A DNA stretch of 64,000 nt from Metaclostridioides mangenotii (GTDB lineage: Bacteria; Bacillota; Clostridia; Peptostreptococcales; Peptostreptococcaceae). How positions within the stretch are numbered: the stretch's first letter is position 1; every line of letters begins with the position of its first letter. The stretch spans positions 310,001 to 374,000 of the forward strand of contig NZ_JAHLOF010000002.1 of the NCBI RefSeq assembly GCF_018917235.1, given 5' to 3'. This document shows, piece after piece, positions 7,828-16,503 of this stretch. Under the pieces are notes generated by a model that was not told the DNA's origin, made no database searches, and saw only the letters and a list, made by a program, of their open reading frames with translations. The position numbers and the translations under genes are program-made.

Positions 7828-8553
7828 CTAGATACTAGCGTGATACTCATATGGTAATGGAACTATCTTACCAGCTGAAGGTATCGCTATTAATTGTCTT
7901 AAAGTATCTTTAAGAATTCCTGTTTGCATTTCTATGTTATTTGGTTCACCAGCGTTAGCACCCATTGGAACTAATGGAGCAACTGATCTAGGAGATCCGT
8001 TTTGTCTAACTACTGGAGGAAGAGCTGCTATCATTATTGTTGGTATACCAGCTTCTTCTATGGCTCTCTGCACGATCGCGGCAGTTCTATGGCAAGTACC
8101 TCAGCCAGCTGTCATAACTACACCGTCAACGCCCTCTTCTTTAAGCTTTTGAGCTATTTCTGGTCCAGTTTTTTCAGTGAATGCTGTTTGGTCTCCACCA
8201 CCACCCATGAATGTGTAGTGCATTGGAGCTATAGCTTTTATAAAACCTTCTTTAGCTAATTCATGTAATCTATCTATAGGGAACATACAGTTTATGTCTC
8301 TATTAGCATCTGCGTTATCGTATCCACCATGTGATACCATTAATTCTTCAACTTTAGCTGTATCAGGAACAATTCTGTAAGTTGTGTCTCCTGCTAGATT
8401 GAATCTCTTGTCGCTCTTTAAATGTACACCTGCTGCTGTAGCTAAAGCAATTGTCATATCTTTTAATTCTTTAGTTACAGGCGTCCAAACTGGAGGAGGT
8501 GTTATTGGTACGAAAATTTCAGACTGAAGTCCTTTTACTGATGTAAGACTCAT
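7828..8553 (-). CDS. prdB: D-proline reductase selenoprotein subunit PrdB (Sec at UGA)
   Basis: The catalytic selenocysteine subunit of D-proline reductase. Two adjacent frames, 8104-8553 and 7828-8100, are joined by an in-frame TGA at 8101-8103, read as Sec151 in MTAG-U-GTCHRTAAIVQRAI. The fused product has 241 residues, the usual size of about 26 kDa. The selenolate attacks the C-alpha-N bond of D-proline bound to the PrdA pyruvoyl group. ATG 8553 follows GGGAGAGG. A bacterial SECIS hairpin is expected just after the TGA. Treating this as two genes or as a nonsense mutant would be wrong, because the U-G-T-C-H-R context is conserved in PrdB. Confidence 0.97.
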
Positions 8554-8596
8554 TTATTTCCTCTCCCTTCTATATTTAAAACATCTAATTTATAAT

Positions 8597-8887
8597 TTAC
8601 TTATTTTTTTCTTGCATTCTGTTTTGGATTGCTTCTCTAGTTTGTCTTTCTCTTTCCATGTTGTTTAAGTAATCCTGGTTTGGCTCTGGATCCAATACTT
8701 CCGGATAGCTTAACAGAAAACCAACTTCCTGACCTAATTTAGGTTTATCTTCAGTTATAAGCATTCTATGCGGTATCTTAAATTGTCCAAGTCTACCTTT
8801 TAGGTCTATAGTTACACTGGCTTCAGTGATTTCTACTATTATTCCCTCGTACATTCTTTCTGAAGATATATACTTTAATCTATCCAT
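8597..8887 (-). CDS. Small prd-cluster protein (CBO2463/CBO2479-type domain)
   Basis: A protein of 96 residues from ATG 8887 with AGAGAGG upstream; a longer form from ATG 8917 would overlap the space after prdA with a poorer ribosome site. The sequence (MYEGIIVEITEASVTIDLKG, LGQFKIPHRMLITED, LGQEVGFLLSYPEV) suggests a small beta-barrel with a charged helical tail ending RMQEKNK. Proteins of this kind occur between prdA and prdB in clostridial proline reductase clusters. I recall the domain as named after Clostridium botulinum proteins; its function is unknown. Conserved position suggests a role in assembly or maturation. Confidence 0.8.
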   Translation of the reverse strand: MDRLKYISSERMYEGIIVEITEASVTIDLKGRLGQFKIPHRMLITEDKPKLGQEVGFLLSYPEVLDPEPNQDYLNNMERERQTREAIQNRMQEKNK

Positions 8888-8929
8888 ACTACATTTTCCT
8901 CTCTTTGCCAAATTCATTTATATTAGTTA

Positions 8930-10834
8930 CTAAGCTTCGTCTACTTCGTAGATTTCTTTTCTCTTTTTACTCATTGGTAGAGATTGTTCGTTCTCTTCAA
9001 GAACTATTTTCTCTCCAGTAGCTTTTTCTATAGCATCAACGTTATTTAATTTAACGTTAGCATTCCATTTTCTTTCTGGAGCCTTAACTTCTTCTCCAAC
9101 CATAGCTGTCTTAAGCATAGACATTGCTCTTATAGCATCTTCTGGTGATAAAGTATTATTTGAAAGTATTTCGTTTTCTATACCTTGTCTAGACTTGTTG
9201 TTATCAACCATGTGAGTCATGTACTTATTACCAACAACTAGAGCACCTTGAACAGCTGAGAATGTTACACCTACTACAGGTATTCCTCTCATACCTATTT
9301 GCTCTATATGAGAAGCGAAGTCTATATGGTTGTTACCGAATCCTTCAGTTGTTATTATAGCTCCGTCAACTTCCATAGATTCAACTAACATTCCTAATCT
9401 CTTAGATACATAGAATTTCTCAGAGTTTGCTTGTGGAGAACCAACGAATACAACTCCTACTAAATCTACTTCTTCATCTTCCATAGCTCTTATTACTAGT
9501 GGCTCTCTGAAGTAATGTCTTGACATCTCTTTAGAAGCAGGTCCTATACAAGTAAGTGCATGTATACCACCATCTAATACTTCAAGTGGAGAAAGAACAA
9601 CTGGTATATTTCCAAGGTCAACGTTTGGATGAGCTCCTAATGTACCAACTGGCTCAACTGGTAATATTAAGTTGTCATGCATTGCACCTTGTCCCATTAT
9701 TTCTTTTATTACAACTATTTTTTTCTTTCCTGATCTTCTGTATTGCTCTATAACTTCTTCATCTACAACTAAAGAATTGTCAGCTTTCTTTAAAGCTTCT
9801 CTTATTTCTTGTGTAATGTAGTCGAAAGCTTTATGAGCAGCTAATGGTCCAACTCTCTCCATGTTAGTTCCAGCTTTTATAGTTGCTTGACCTTTTATGA
9901 ATATTTCACCTTTGTCAGCAGCACCTGGTCTTCCCCACATGATGTTAGTTTCAAGAACACCTTCTGAAGAACCGAATTCACCTATTTGAACTCCGTTTTC
10001 GTCAGTTCCTGTAAGAACCATAACAACGCCGTCCATTACTCTAGTTACACCTTCTCCTAGCTCACCATCTTCTTTAGTAGCTATTGGTTGAATGTCCATT
10101 ACAGCTTCACTGTATTTACCGTAATCAGCTGGAGTTATTATTTCTAATTGGAAATCTTTTACTAACTCTTCAGTTTCTTCCGCTTCTTTACAAAGTTCTT
10201 CTGCTTTTCTTAAGAAAAGAGTAGTTCCTTCTATTTTAGTTTCATCAGCAAATTCAACTTTTTCTATTTTATAATGAGTTTTCTTTAAACTTCTAAGTAA
10301 CTTGATTTCATCAGCTGGAGCTGCTACTTCTGCTGCTGCAACTGGAGCTACTGCTGCTGCTTCTACTGCTGGTGCTTGAACAACGCCCATTTGAGCTGCT
10401 ACACCTAAAGGAATTTCTAAGTTTATATCTCTTCCTTCACCTATATGAATCTTAACAGTTTGTCCTGCGGCTGCAACTGGAGCTACTGGTGCTACTGGTG
10501 CTATTGTAGCAACTGGTTCTACTACATCAGCAACTGGAGCTTCTTCTACTGCTGGTGCTGCTTCTTCTACACCTTCCATTGGAATCACTGCGTCTAAATC
10601 AGCAGCTGTTATTGGCATTAAAGCGTCTACAGTTTTCACTAATTTCGCTCCTAAAACTTGACCAATTTTTAAGCATTCGTCTGAAATAGTTAATAATCCT
10701 GAATCTTCTAAATCCGCAAATATAGCTGGATCTTCTAAATTTGATGGTTCTAATACTGTCCCTGCCTCAGCTCTACAGCAGCATACTGCTGGGTCATTTT
10801 CATGAGCTTTCGCTGTTTCTACAGTTATTGACAT
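8930..10834 (-). CDS. prdA: D-proline reductase proprotein PrdA (pyruvoyl-forming)
   Basis: A proprotein of 634 residues that cleaves itself into an N-terminal (~45 kDa) and a C-terminal (~23 kDa) chain; the latter gains an N-terminal pyruvoyl from Cys. The cleavage site is visible as HALT|CIGPASKE, Cys429. Residues 1-90 include CCC near 18-20. Residues about 90-175 form an Ala/Pro/Val-rich linker (APVAPVAPVAAAG). Residues 180-428 are shared with PrdD and 429-634 with PrdE. With PrdB it reduces D-proline to 5-aminovalerate, the electron sink of Stickland fermentation. GAGGAGG lies 8 bases before ATG 10834, directly after the true prdC stop. Confidence 0.97.
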   Translation of the reverse strand: MSITVETAKAHENDPAVCCCRAEAGTVLEPSNLEDPAIFADLEDSGLLTISDECLKIGQVLGAKLVKTVDALMPITAADLDAVIPMEGVEEAAPAVEEAPVADVVEPVATIAPVAPVAPVAAAGQTVKIHIGEGRDINLEIPLGVAAQMGVVQAPAVEAAAVAPVAAAEVAAPADEIKLLRSLKKTHYKIEKVEFADETKIEGTTLFLRKAEELCKEAEETEELVKDFQLEIITPADYGKYSEAVMDIQPIATKEDGELGEGVTRVMDGVVMVLTGTDENGVQIGEFGSSEGVLETNIMWGRPGAADKGEIFIKGQATIKAGTNMERVGPLAAHKAFDYITQEIREALKKADNSLVVDEEVIEQYRRSGKKKIVVIKEIMGQGAMHDNLILPVEPVGTLGAHPNVDLGNIPVVLSPLEVLDGGIHALTCIGPASKEMSRHYFREPLVIRAMEDEEVDLVGVVFVGSPQANSEKFYVSKRLGMLVESMEVDGAIITTEGFGNNHIDFASHIEQIGMRGIPVVGVTFSAVQGALVVGNKYMTHMVDNNKSRQGIENEILSNNTLSPEDAIRAMSMLKTAMVGEEVKAPERKWNANVKLNNVDAIEKATGEKIVLEENEQSLPMSKKRKEIYEVDEA

Positions 10835-10852
10835 ATTAAAATACCTCCTCTG

Positions 10853-12148
10853 TTATTTTTTTCTTCTATATAGTCTATGTCCAGCCGCTCTTAAAGTATG
10901 GTCTGTACTATGGTATACTGGCAATCCTAACCTAGGTGCCACTTGCATAACTGTGTTAGTTCAATCCTCACAGTTAGCTACTAGTACAGCTTCAGCGCCT
11001 TGACTTTTTAGCTTAAGAACTGTTTCAGCTTGTCCTGGACAGATTCCAGGCAAGTCACATCTATATCTTCCATTAACTTCAACCATTCTCTTACATCTTG
11101 CTTCTGCAACTATTTCAGCATCCATCATAGAAGCTATTTCTTCTAATCTTGCTTCTTGTGCTCCACATTCACATGCAATTATTCCTAACTTTTTCTTAGT
11201 AGTTGGGAATGGCATTGAAACTAATATTCCTCCAAGTGTTTTAACAACAGGACTATCCTCTTCACCGTGTTTACCAGTAAAAGGTCCACCTAAAACGATT
11301 TCCCCATATGGCTTAATAAACCCACCAGCTTCTTCGATAAAGTATTTTACAGGCATTCCTATTGGAACATCTAAAAATACGTGTCCTTTGTTTTCTGCAC
11401 CTTTAACTCTTCCTGCTACTGTTAAGTCTTTAGTAATAACTGGTCTTCTATCTTCAATTGCAGCAACTATATTCTTTATAGTCTCAACGTTTGATATTAT
11501 AGCATTTGCCTCTAGTGGCAATTGTCCAGGTACTAATTCTACACCTAATAATTCTCTAATGATAACTCTCTCATCACCAGCTGGATACATATTAGATAAA
11601 AACTTAACTTCTACATTTGGCTCATTTTTACAAGCGTTTTCTAAAGCAACAACAGCCTCTTTGTGATGTTGTTTTATAGCTATATAAGCTTTATCTGCTT
11701 TAGTCATTTCTAGCATGTATTTTAAGCCTTTTACTATAACTTCTGGATGTTGCTCCATAAATTTCATATTATGCTCAAGGATTGGCTCACACTCAGCGGC
11801 ATTTGCTATTACTACTCCACCAGGTAATTCACCTTTTAATTTAACATGAGTAGGAAAACCTGCTCCACCAGCTCCAACTACACCAGCTTCTTGTATAGCT
11901 TCTAGGTAAGTGTCCGTATCTTTTATCTTTACAAATTCTTCAGGTTGATTTTCATCAGCCTCTATAAATATAGAAGCATCTGTTATCTCAACTACTTTAC
12001 CGTATACACTTGAGTGAATATTGGCTCCAAGCCCTGTTGGTTCAGCGATAAGCTGTCCTTTTTTAACCTCTTGTCCTACTTCAACGATTGGTTTACATGG
12101 TGCTCCCACGTGTTGTCTTAGTTCTAATCTAAGTACGATTGTAATCAC
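10853..12148 (-). CDS. prdC: Proline reductase electron-transfer selenoprotein PrdC (Sec at UGA)
   Basis: An RnfC-like selenoprotein thought to pass electrons to proline reductase. The frame from 12148 reaches TGA at 10961-10963 after 395 residues. Reading it as Sec396 adds TNTVMQVAPRLGLPVYHSTD and 15 more residues before TAA at 10853, giving 431 residues. The Sec sits in NC-E-D-U, a CxxU redox pair. The N-terminus LRQHVGAPCKPIVEVGQEV and EAGVVGAGGAGFPTHVK are RnfC/NqrA-like. The start is uncertain: GTG 12148 is only 2-3 bases from AGGAGGGG. It is the first gene after the sigma-54 promoter at 12181-12198. Confidence 0.93.
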
Positions 12149-12180
12149 CCCCTCCTAAATTTATCACTACAGAATATATT

Positions 12181-12198
12181 AAGCAACTTACATGCCAA
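12181..12198 (-). promoter_or_regulatory. Sigma-54 (-24/-12) promoter of the prd operon
   Basis: On the minus strand: TTGGCATGTAAGTTGCTT, matching TGGCAy-N5-TTGCw, with GC of the -12 element at 12183-12184. Start of transcription is expected near 12171, about 23 bases before prdC. PrdR, encoded just upstream, is the expected activator. Confidence 0.92.
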
Positions 12199-12239
12199 CT
12201 TTTCTTACTAAAGATATTTTCTATAGTGATATTTTACAT

Positions 12240-12486
12240 TATAGCATTTATTAAGGTATTTGCTATATCTAAAACTTTTTATTTTTTTAATTTATCTCGA
12301 ATTTAACAAATTAAATTGTTAGTTATTCAAATGTTTCCATGAAAATTATGTCGAATTTTAGACGCTTTTGTTGTGTAAATTACTAAATTAATTGATAAAA
12401 AATCGTCAAAGCCATGAATTTACTAGATCGTTAATTTATTTTCTAAATTCGTCAATAATTAGTCATACGTCGATTATTCGACATTT
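12240..12486 (-). promoter_or_regulatory. Candidate PrdR enhancer region
   Basis: The AT-rich space between prdR and the sigma-54 promoter has an unusual set of CG-containing half-sites. These are GTCGA-ttat-TCGAC (12469-12482, perfect inverted repeat), two copies of TCGTCAA near 12406 and 12449, GTCGAATTTTAGACG near 12354, and ATCTCGAAT near 12296. No ORF is seen. The placement 100-300 bp upstream of -24 suits an enhancer-binding protein. Confidence 0.55.
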
Positions 12487-14241
12487 TTATTTTTGGTATT
12501 TTATATCGTATTGTTCCATCTTATAATACAGTGTAGTCCTTGGAATATTCAGTATTTTTGAAGCCTTAGCTTTATTGCCTTCAGCCATTTCCAAAGCTTT
12601 TTTTATATTTTTTATTTCTAGTTGCTGCGTAGCTTTAGTTAGATCCATTGGATAGTTTTCTTCTATAGTAGGCTGTTTAGTTTGTTCTACTAAATAACTA
12701 GGTAGGTCATCAACATTAATAGTATCTGAGTTAGAAAGAACTACTATATTCTCTATAGTATTCCTAAGTTCTCTAATATTTCCTTTCCATCTACAAGTTT
12801 GAAGTACTTGTAACGCTTCTTTAGTAATATTTAATAACGGTTTATTATTCAGAGCGCAAATTTCTTCTAAAAAACTGTGTACCAGTAAACCGATATCCTC
12901 TTTACGTTCTCTTAAAGGAGGAATATTTATTTCAACTACATTTAATCTATAGTATAAATCTTCTCTAAACTTTTCTTCTTTTACCATTGCTTCTAGATCT
13001 TTGTTAGTGGCTGAAATTACTCTTACATTAATTTTTATAGTTGTATCTCCGCCAATTCTTCTTATTTCTTTTTCTTGTAGAACTCTTAAAAGTTTAGCCT
13101 GCATATTTAAAGGTAAATCTGCTATTTCATCTAAAAATACTGTTCCGTCTTTAGCTAGTTCAAAGATTCCTGACTTACCTTTTTTGCTCGCGCCAGTAAA
13201 TGCTCCTGATTCATATCCAAAAAATTCACTTTCAAAAAGTTCATTTGGTATAGCACTACAGTTAACCGGAATAAATTGCCCTTTTCTATTGCTATATTCA
13301 TGTATGGCTCTAGAGAATACTTCTTTTCCAGTTCCACTTTCACCACATATAAATATGCTACTATTTGTTTTCGCAACTTGTTTTGCTATAGATTTAGCTT
13401 TTTCAAGCTTGTAACTCTTTCCCAGTATATTGTCAAAACTACCTTTTGATAAGTTTTTAACCTCATCCTGTAGATATTTTAACTTATCGTGAGTCTGCTC
13501 TAATTCTATAGATAAATTTTTTGCTTCGGTTACATCTACCTCAGTACAAACAACTCCTATAAATTCATCCTTGTAAAAAATGGGTTTTGCATGCACAAGA
13601 CCGTGCATTCCCTTCTTTTTATATGTGTAATAAACATCACTCATGCTTTTTTTAGTATTTAACACTTTTTCAGAGACAGTTCCTTCAAGAAAATCACTCA
13701 TTGGACGTCCAACTAACTCTTCTGATTTTATATCATAGCGATCTTCCATAAATTTATTCCATAAGATTACTACGCCTTCCTTATTTATTGCGCAGATACC
13801 CTCTTTTATTTCACCTATAATATACTTTAGCGTTATACCATAATCCTCTAAATGCATATACAGGTAGTCTCTAATATGTTCCTGAGTAAGTACACCTACA
13901 ATAGTGTTGTCTTCCATAACAGGCAATATACCTATTTTTTTTTCTATCATAAGATCTCTACACTCATCTAGATTTATTCCTTTTTTTACAGTAATCACAT
14001 TTTTTTTCATAACCTGATCAACTGTTTTACTCTTACTCTCTTCACGGTTATCAAGATGATGTATATCTGTCATAGATATAATTCCCTTTAGTTTTTTGTT
14101 TTCGCCTAGAACTATCAAAGTTTTTTTATTTGTCCTTATCATTTCATTTATTACTTCTTGTATGGACGAATTGGCATTTACAAAAGCTATTTCCAAATCC
14201 ATAACTTCTTCAACCTTTTTTACTTCTGGAATAGAAAACAT
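12487..14241 (-). CDS. prdR: Sigma-54-dependent proline-responsive activator PrdR
   Basis: An enhancer-binding protein of 584 residues that activates prd genes in response to proline. ATG 14241 is chosen because GAGGGAGGG lies just upstream; the longer frame adds 14 residues. Order: two CBS motifs (about 10-130), PAS (about 140-245), AAA+ domain with GESGTGKE near 300 and GAFTGA near 360, and a Fis-type HTH (KASKILNIPRTTLYYKMEQY). The CBS-PAS combination is characteristic of PrdR. Here the gene sits directly upstream of prdC, so activator, promoter and the whole reductase operon are contiguous. Confidence 0.94.
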   Translation of the reverse strand: MFSIPEVKKVEEVMDLEIAFVNANSSIQEVINEMIRTNKKTLIVLGENKKLKGIISMTDIHHLDNREESKSKTVDQVMKKNVITVKKGINLDECRDLMIEKKIGILPVMEDNTIVGVLTQEHIRDYLYMHLEDYGITLKYIIGEIKEGICAINKEGVVILWNKFMEDRYDIKSEELVGRPMSDFLEGTVSEKVLNTKKSMSDVYYTYKKKGMHGLVHAKPIFYKDEFIGVVCTEVDVTEAKNLSIELEQTHDKLKYLQDEVKNLSKGSFDNILGKSYKLEKAKSIAKQVAKTNSSIFICGESGTGKEVFSRAIHEYSNRKGQFIPVNCSAIPNELFESEFFGYESGAFTGASKKGKSGIFELAKDGTVFLDEIADLPLNMQAKLLRVLQEKEIRRIGGDTTIKINVRVISATNKDLEAMVKEEKFREDLYYRLNVVEINIPPLRERKEDIGLLVHSFLEEICALNNKPLLNITKEALQVLQTCRWKGNIRELRNTIENIVVLSNSDTINVDDLPSYLVEQTKQPTIEENYPMDLTKATQQLEIKNIKKALEMAEGNKAKASKILNIPRTTLYYKMEQYDIKYQK

Positions 14242-14374
14242 GACTTCCCTCCCTCTGATTGATGTATACTTTAATTTTAACACAATCTAAAATAAATTGA
14301 TTAAAAATAGATCAGGCATACAACTTTTTTATAAATCTTAATTTAAATAATTAAAAAAAGGATTACAAAAAAAA

Positions 14375-14432
14375 GGGAGAAAAGCATAAACATCTAACTA
14401 AAACTTCTTTCTTAGAGTTCCATCTTTTCCCC
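14375..14432 (-). terminator. Probable terminator after the PdaB-like gene
   Basis: In the minus direction GGGGAAAAG (14424-14432) can pair with CTTTTCTCCC (14375-14384), with an inner partial stem, and is followed by eight T residues. It starts 20 bases after the stop. Confidence 0.65.
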
Positions 14433-14451
14433 AACATTATTCTTTTAATTT

Positions 14452-15213
14452 TTATTTTTGTTTTTGCTCTCCTTTGGAATTTATTGTATATTTCTCCTTA
14501 TATATGATATTCGATACTTTATCCATTTTATATCTATCCTTTTCAAGCGATGTAAGAATAGTGTCTAGATAGTTTTCTACATTATCTACATCTGCATGGA
14601 ATAGTACAATAGATCCAGGTCTCACATCTTTAACAACTCTCTCTATAACATGATTAGCACCTATTTCTTTCCAATCGGTAGAATCTAAATCCCATTTTAC
14701 TACTTTGTAACCAAGCTCTTCGCATATTTTTAATGATTTATTATCAGTATCACCATATGGAGGTCTAAATAACATCGTATCGGCACCGGTTGCTTCTTTT
14801 ATTTTGTTACGTGTAGTATCCAATTCATTTACAATATCCTCTTTCGATATCTCTTTAAAATTAGCATGAGTATTAGAATGACTACCTATCTCATGACCAT
14901 CATCATATATTTTTTTTACACTTTCTTTATTGTCATCTATCCAACTACCTACTAAAAAAAATGTAGCTTTTACATTATGTTTATCCAGTATCTGCAAAAT
15001 TTTATCTATATTATCAGCACTCCAGGCGACATCAAAAGTAATTGCAATTTTTTTATCATCAGTATCTACTCTATAAATCGCCATTTTAGAGTTATCATTT
15101 ACATCACTAAAGTACTTTATGCCATAAGAAAAAGAAAAAACTAATCCAATAGCTATACAAAAATAAATCATACAACTTATCAATACTTTAGTCCTTCTAA
15201 AATTTGATCTCAT
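14452..15213 (-). CDS. Polysaccharide deacetylase, PdaB-like
   Basis: A protein of 253 residues with an N-terminal membrane anchor or signal (about 9-31) and a NodB homology domain: ITFDVAW (metal and catalytic Asp region), GHEIGSHSNTH (His motif), FRPPYGDTD and WDLDSTDW. The start of the domain, YRVDTDDKKIAITFD, resembles the sporulation deacetylases PdaB/YbaN rather than vegetative chitin deacetylases. It probably acts on peptidoglycan outside the membrane, perhaps in the spore cortex or forespore envelope. ATG 15213 follows GGAGGG. Upstream lies a ~340-bp gap and the divergent SASP gene, another spore gene. Confidence 0.82.
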   Translation of the reverse strand: MRSNFRRTKVLISCMIYFCIAIGLVFSFSYGIKYFSDVNDNSKMAIYRVDTDDKKIAITFDVAWSADNIDKILQILDKHNVKATFFLVGSWIDDNKESVKKIYDDGHEIGSHSNTHANFKEISKEDIVNELDTTRNKIKEATGADTMLFRPPYGDTDNKSLKICEELGYKVVKWDLDSTDWKEIGANHVIERVVKDVRPGSIVLFHADVDNVENYLDTILTSLEKDRYKMDKVSNIIYKEKYTINSKGEQKQK

Positions 15214-15556
15214 ATCATCCCTCCATTAAATTTTAACCATATATTAAAACTTATTTTTAAAAAGCACAAAAAATTACTGTTAATTCATTCAACCTATTTT
15301 TTTAACATTTAATTAATAAACAATATCGGCATTAAAACTTTATTTTTTAATTTTTTTTACATTATTTCCTATTTTTCTCAGTATATAATGTGTTTTATTT
15401 GGACAAATTACTATTAACATCACATTGATAAAAAACTTATCAAGCAATTCGTAAAAAGTATGTTCTTGGATAGCATGCATCCAAACAACATCGTTTACAA
15501 GTTTGGTATCTCTTTTATAAAAGTGTTGTTGACATAATATGAGGAGGATAATTACT
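15214..15556. other. Divergent intergenic region between deacetylase and SASP genes
   Basis: AT-rich; it must carry promoters in both directions. A small hairpin TTGGAT-agcatgc-ATCCAA lies at 15466-15484. I could not place a confident sigma-G or sigma-A promoter. An 87-codon minus-strand frame here runs into the SASP gene and looks spurious. Confidence 0.5.
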
Positions 15557-15781
15557 ATGACAAATTCAAGTTCAAACAACAGAACAGTTGTACCAGAGGC
15601 CAAAGCTGCATTAAACCAAATGAAATTGGAAATAGCTAATGAATTAGGTTTATCTAACTATGATAATATAGATAAAGGTAATCTACCATCTAGAGTAAAT
15701 GGATATGTTGGTGGATATATGACTAAGAGATTAGTTGAAATGGGCGAAAAACAATTGGCTGAAAATAACTGGAATAAATAG
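15557..15781 (+). CDS. Small acid-soluble spore protein, alpha/beta type
   Basis: A DNA-binding spore protein of 74 residues, made in the forespore to protect DNA. ATG 15557 is chosen because GAGGAGG precedes it at good spacing. Family hallmarks are visible: EAKAALNQMKLEIANELG (first helix with the Glu-Leu GPR protease region) and NLPSRVNGYVGGYMTKRLVEMGE (the conserved glycine-rich second half). It is monocistronic with its own terminator at 15799-15831. The gene marks the organism as an endospore former. Confidence 0.96.
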   Translation: MTNSSSNNRTVVPEAKAALNQMKLEIANELGLSNYDNIDKGNLPSRVNGYVGGYMTKRLVEMGEKQLAENNWNK

Positions 15782-15798
15782 TAATTTTGACATCCAGG

Positions 15799-15831
15799 AA
15801 AAATAGGGTACCTTTTTGGTACCCTATTTTT
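15799..15831 (+). terminator. Rho-independent terminator of the SASP gene
   Basis: AAAAATAGGGTACC and GGTACCCTATTTTT form a perfect 14-bp stem around a TTTTT loop, with a T-run after it. Confidence 0.93.
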
Positions 15832-15935
15832 TTATCTTAATAAACATTATGTTATCATTAAATTGTACTTTCAATTTTTCACTTTTTAGTTTAATATATT
15901 AGTAGATTGTAAAATAGTTTTGGAGGATGATAAGT

Positions 15936-16490
15936 ATGTTTGAAAACTCATCTGAGGAATTAGCATACCATAAACTTTTAGTATTATATATATTAGAAAA
16001 AATTAAAGCTGATTTAACTAACTCTCAAATAACACAAGTTGTTCTCGAGACGGAAATGATAAATTATTTTTCACTACAACAAATGCTATCCCAATTGATG
16101 GACTCAAAACTTTTGAAGATCCATAAAAAAAACAATCGAGAATACTATACTCTTACACAAAAAGGTCTAGAAACTCTTGAATGTTTTTGTACGAGGATAC
16201 CAGAAAACGTAACTGAAAAAGTCGATCACTATATAGAAGTAAATGGAGAAAGTCTTCTTAATGAGACTCAAGTAAAAACTAGTTACGTAAAGCAAAGTGA
16301 TAATGAATTTATCGTTAATCTAAGAGTTATAGAAAATCAATCGAATTTAATAGATTTAAACTTAAACGTTTCATCAGAGAAACAGGCAAATCTAATTTGT
16401 AACAATTGGAAGAATAATGCTTCATACATGTACGCTCAAGTAATAGAATTACTTGTTCGCGATACAAAAGAGCCTACAGACACAATATAG
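15936..16490 (+). CDS. DUF4364 family protein (winged-helix-like)
   Basis: A protein of 184 residues from ATG 15936, 10 bases after GGAGG. The N-terminal part, LVLYILEKIKADLTNSQITQ...QMLSQLMDSKLLKIHKKNN and YYTLTQKGLETLE, has the pattern of a winged-helix DNA-binding domain. The C-terminal half is a mixed alpha/beta region. This matches DUF4364, common in Clostridia and of unknown function; a transcriptional role is inferred. Its 3' end overlaps the convergent beta-propeller gene by 17 bases inside a shared terminator. Confidence 0.8.
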   Translation: MFENSSEELAYHKLLVLYILEKIKADLTNSQITQVVLETEMINYFSLQQMLSQLMDSKLLKIHKKNNREYYTLTQKGLETLECFCTRIPENVTEKVDHYIEVNGESLLNETQVKTSYVKQSDNEFIVNLRVIENQSNLIDLNLNVSSEKQANLICNNWKNNASYMYAQVIELLVRDTKEPTDTI

Positions 16491-16503
16491 CTGTAGGCTC
16501 TTT
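16467..16503. terminator. Bidirectional terminator embedded in two convergent gene ends
   Basis: AAAGAGCCTACAG (16467-16479) and CTGTAGGCTCTTT (16491-16503) form a perfect 13-bp stem with an 11-base loop. T-rich sequence follows in both directions. The stop codons of both convergent genes (16488-16490 plus, 16474-16476 minus) lie within the hairpin. Confidence 0.88.

Noticed and set aside
8101..8553. 150-residue PrdB N-terminal half as a complete protein or nonsense mutant
   Set aside because: The TGA is the conserved selenocysteine codon in the U-G-T-C-H-R-T context, and the downstream frame continues PrdB.
12955..13420. Overlapping ORFs on both strands within prdR
   Set aside because: Both lie inside the AAA+ domain coding sequence and are frame shadows.
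15461..15500. Sigma-G promoter for the SASP gene
   Set aside because: No pair of hexamers with correct spacing could be defended; only a small hairpin is certain.
15340..15603. 87-codon minus-strand ORF
   Set aside because: It overlaps the start of the SASP gene, has no ribosome site and looks like random AT-rich translation.
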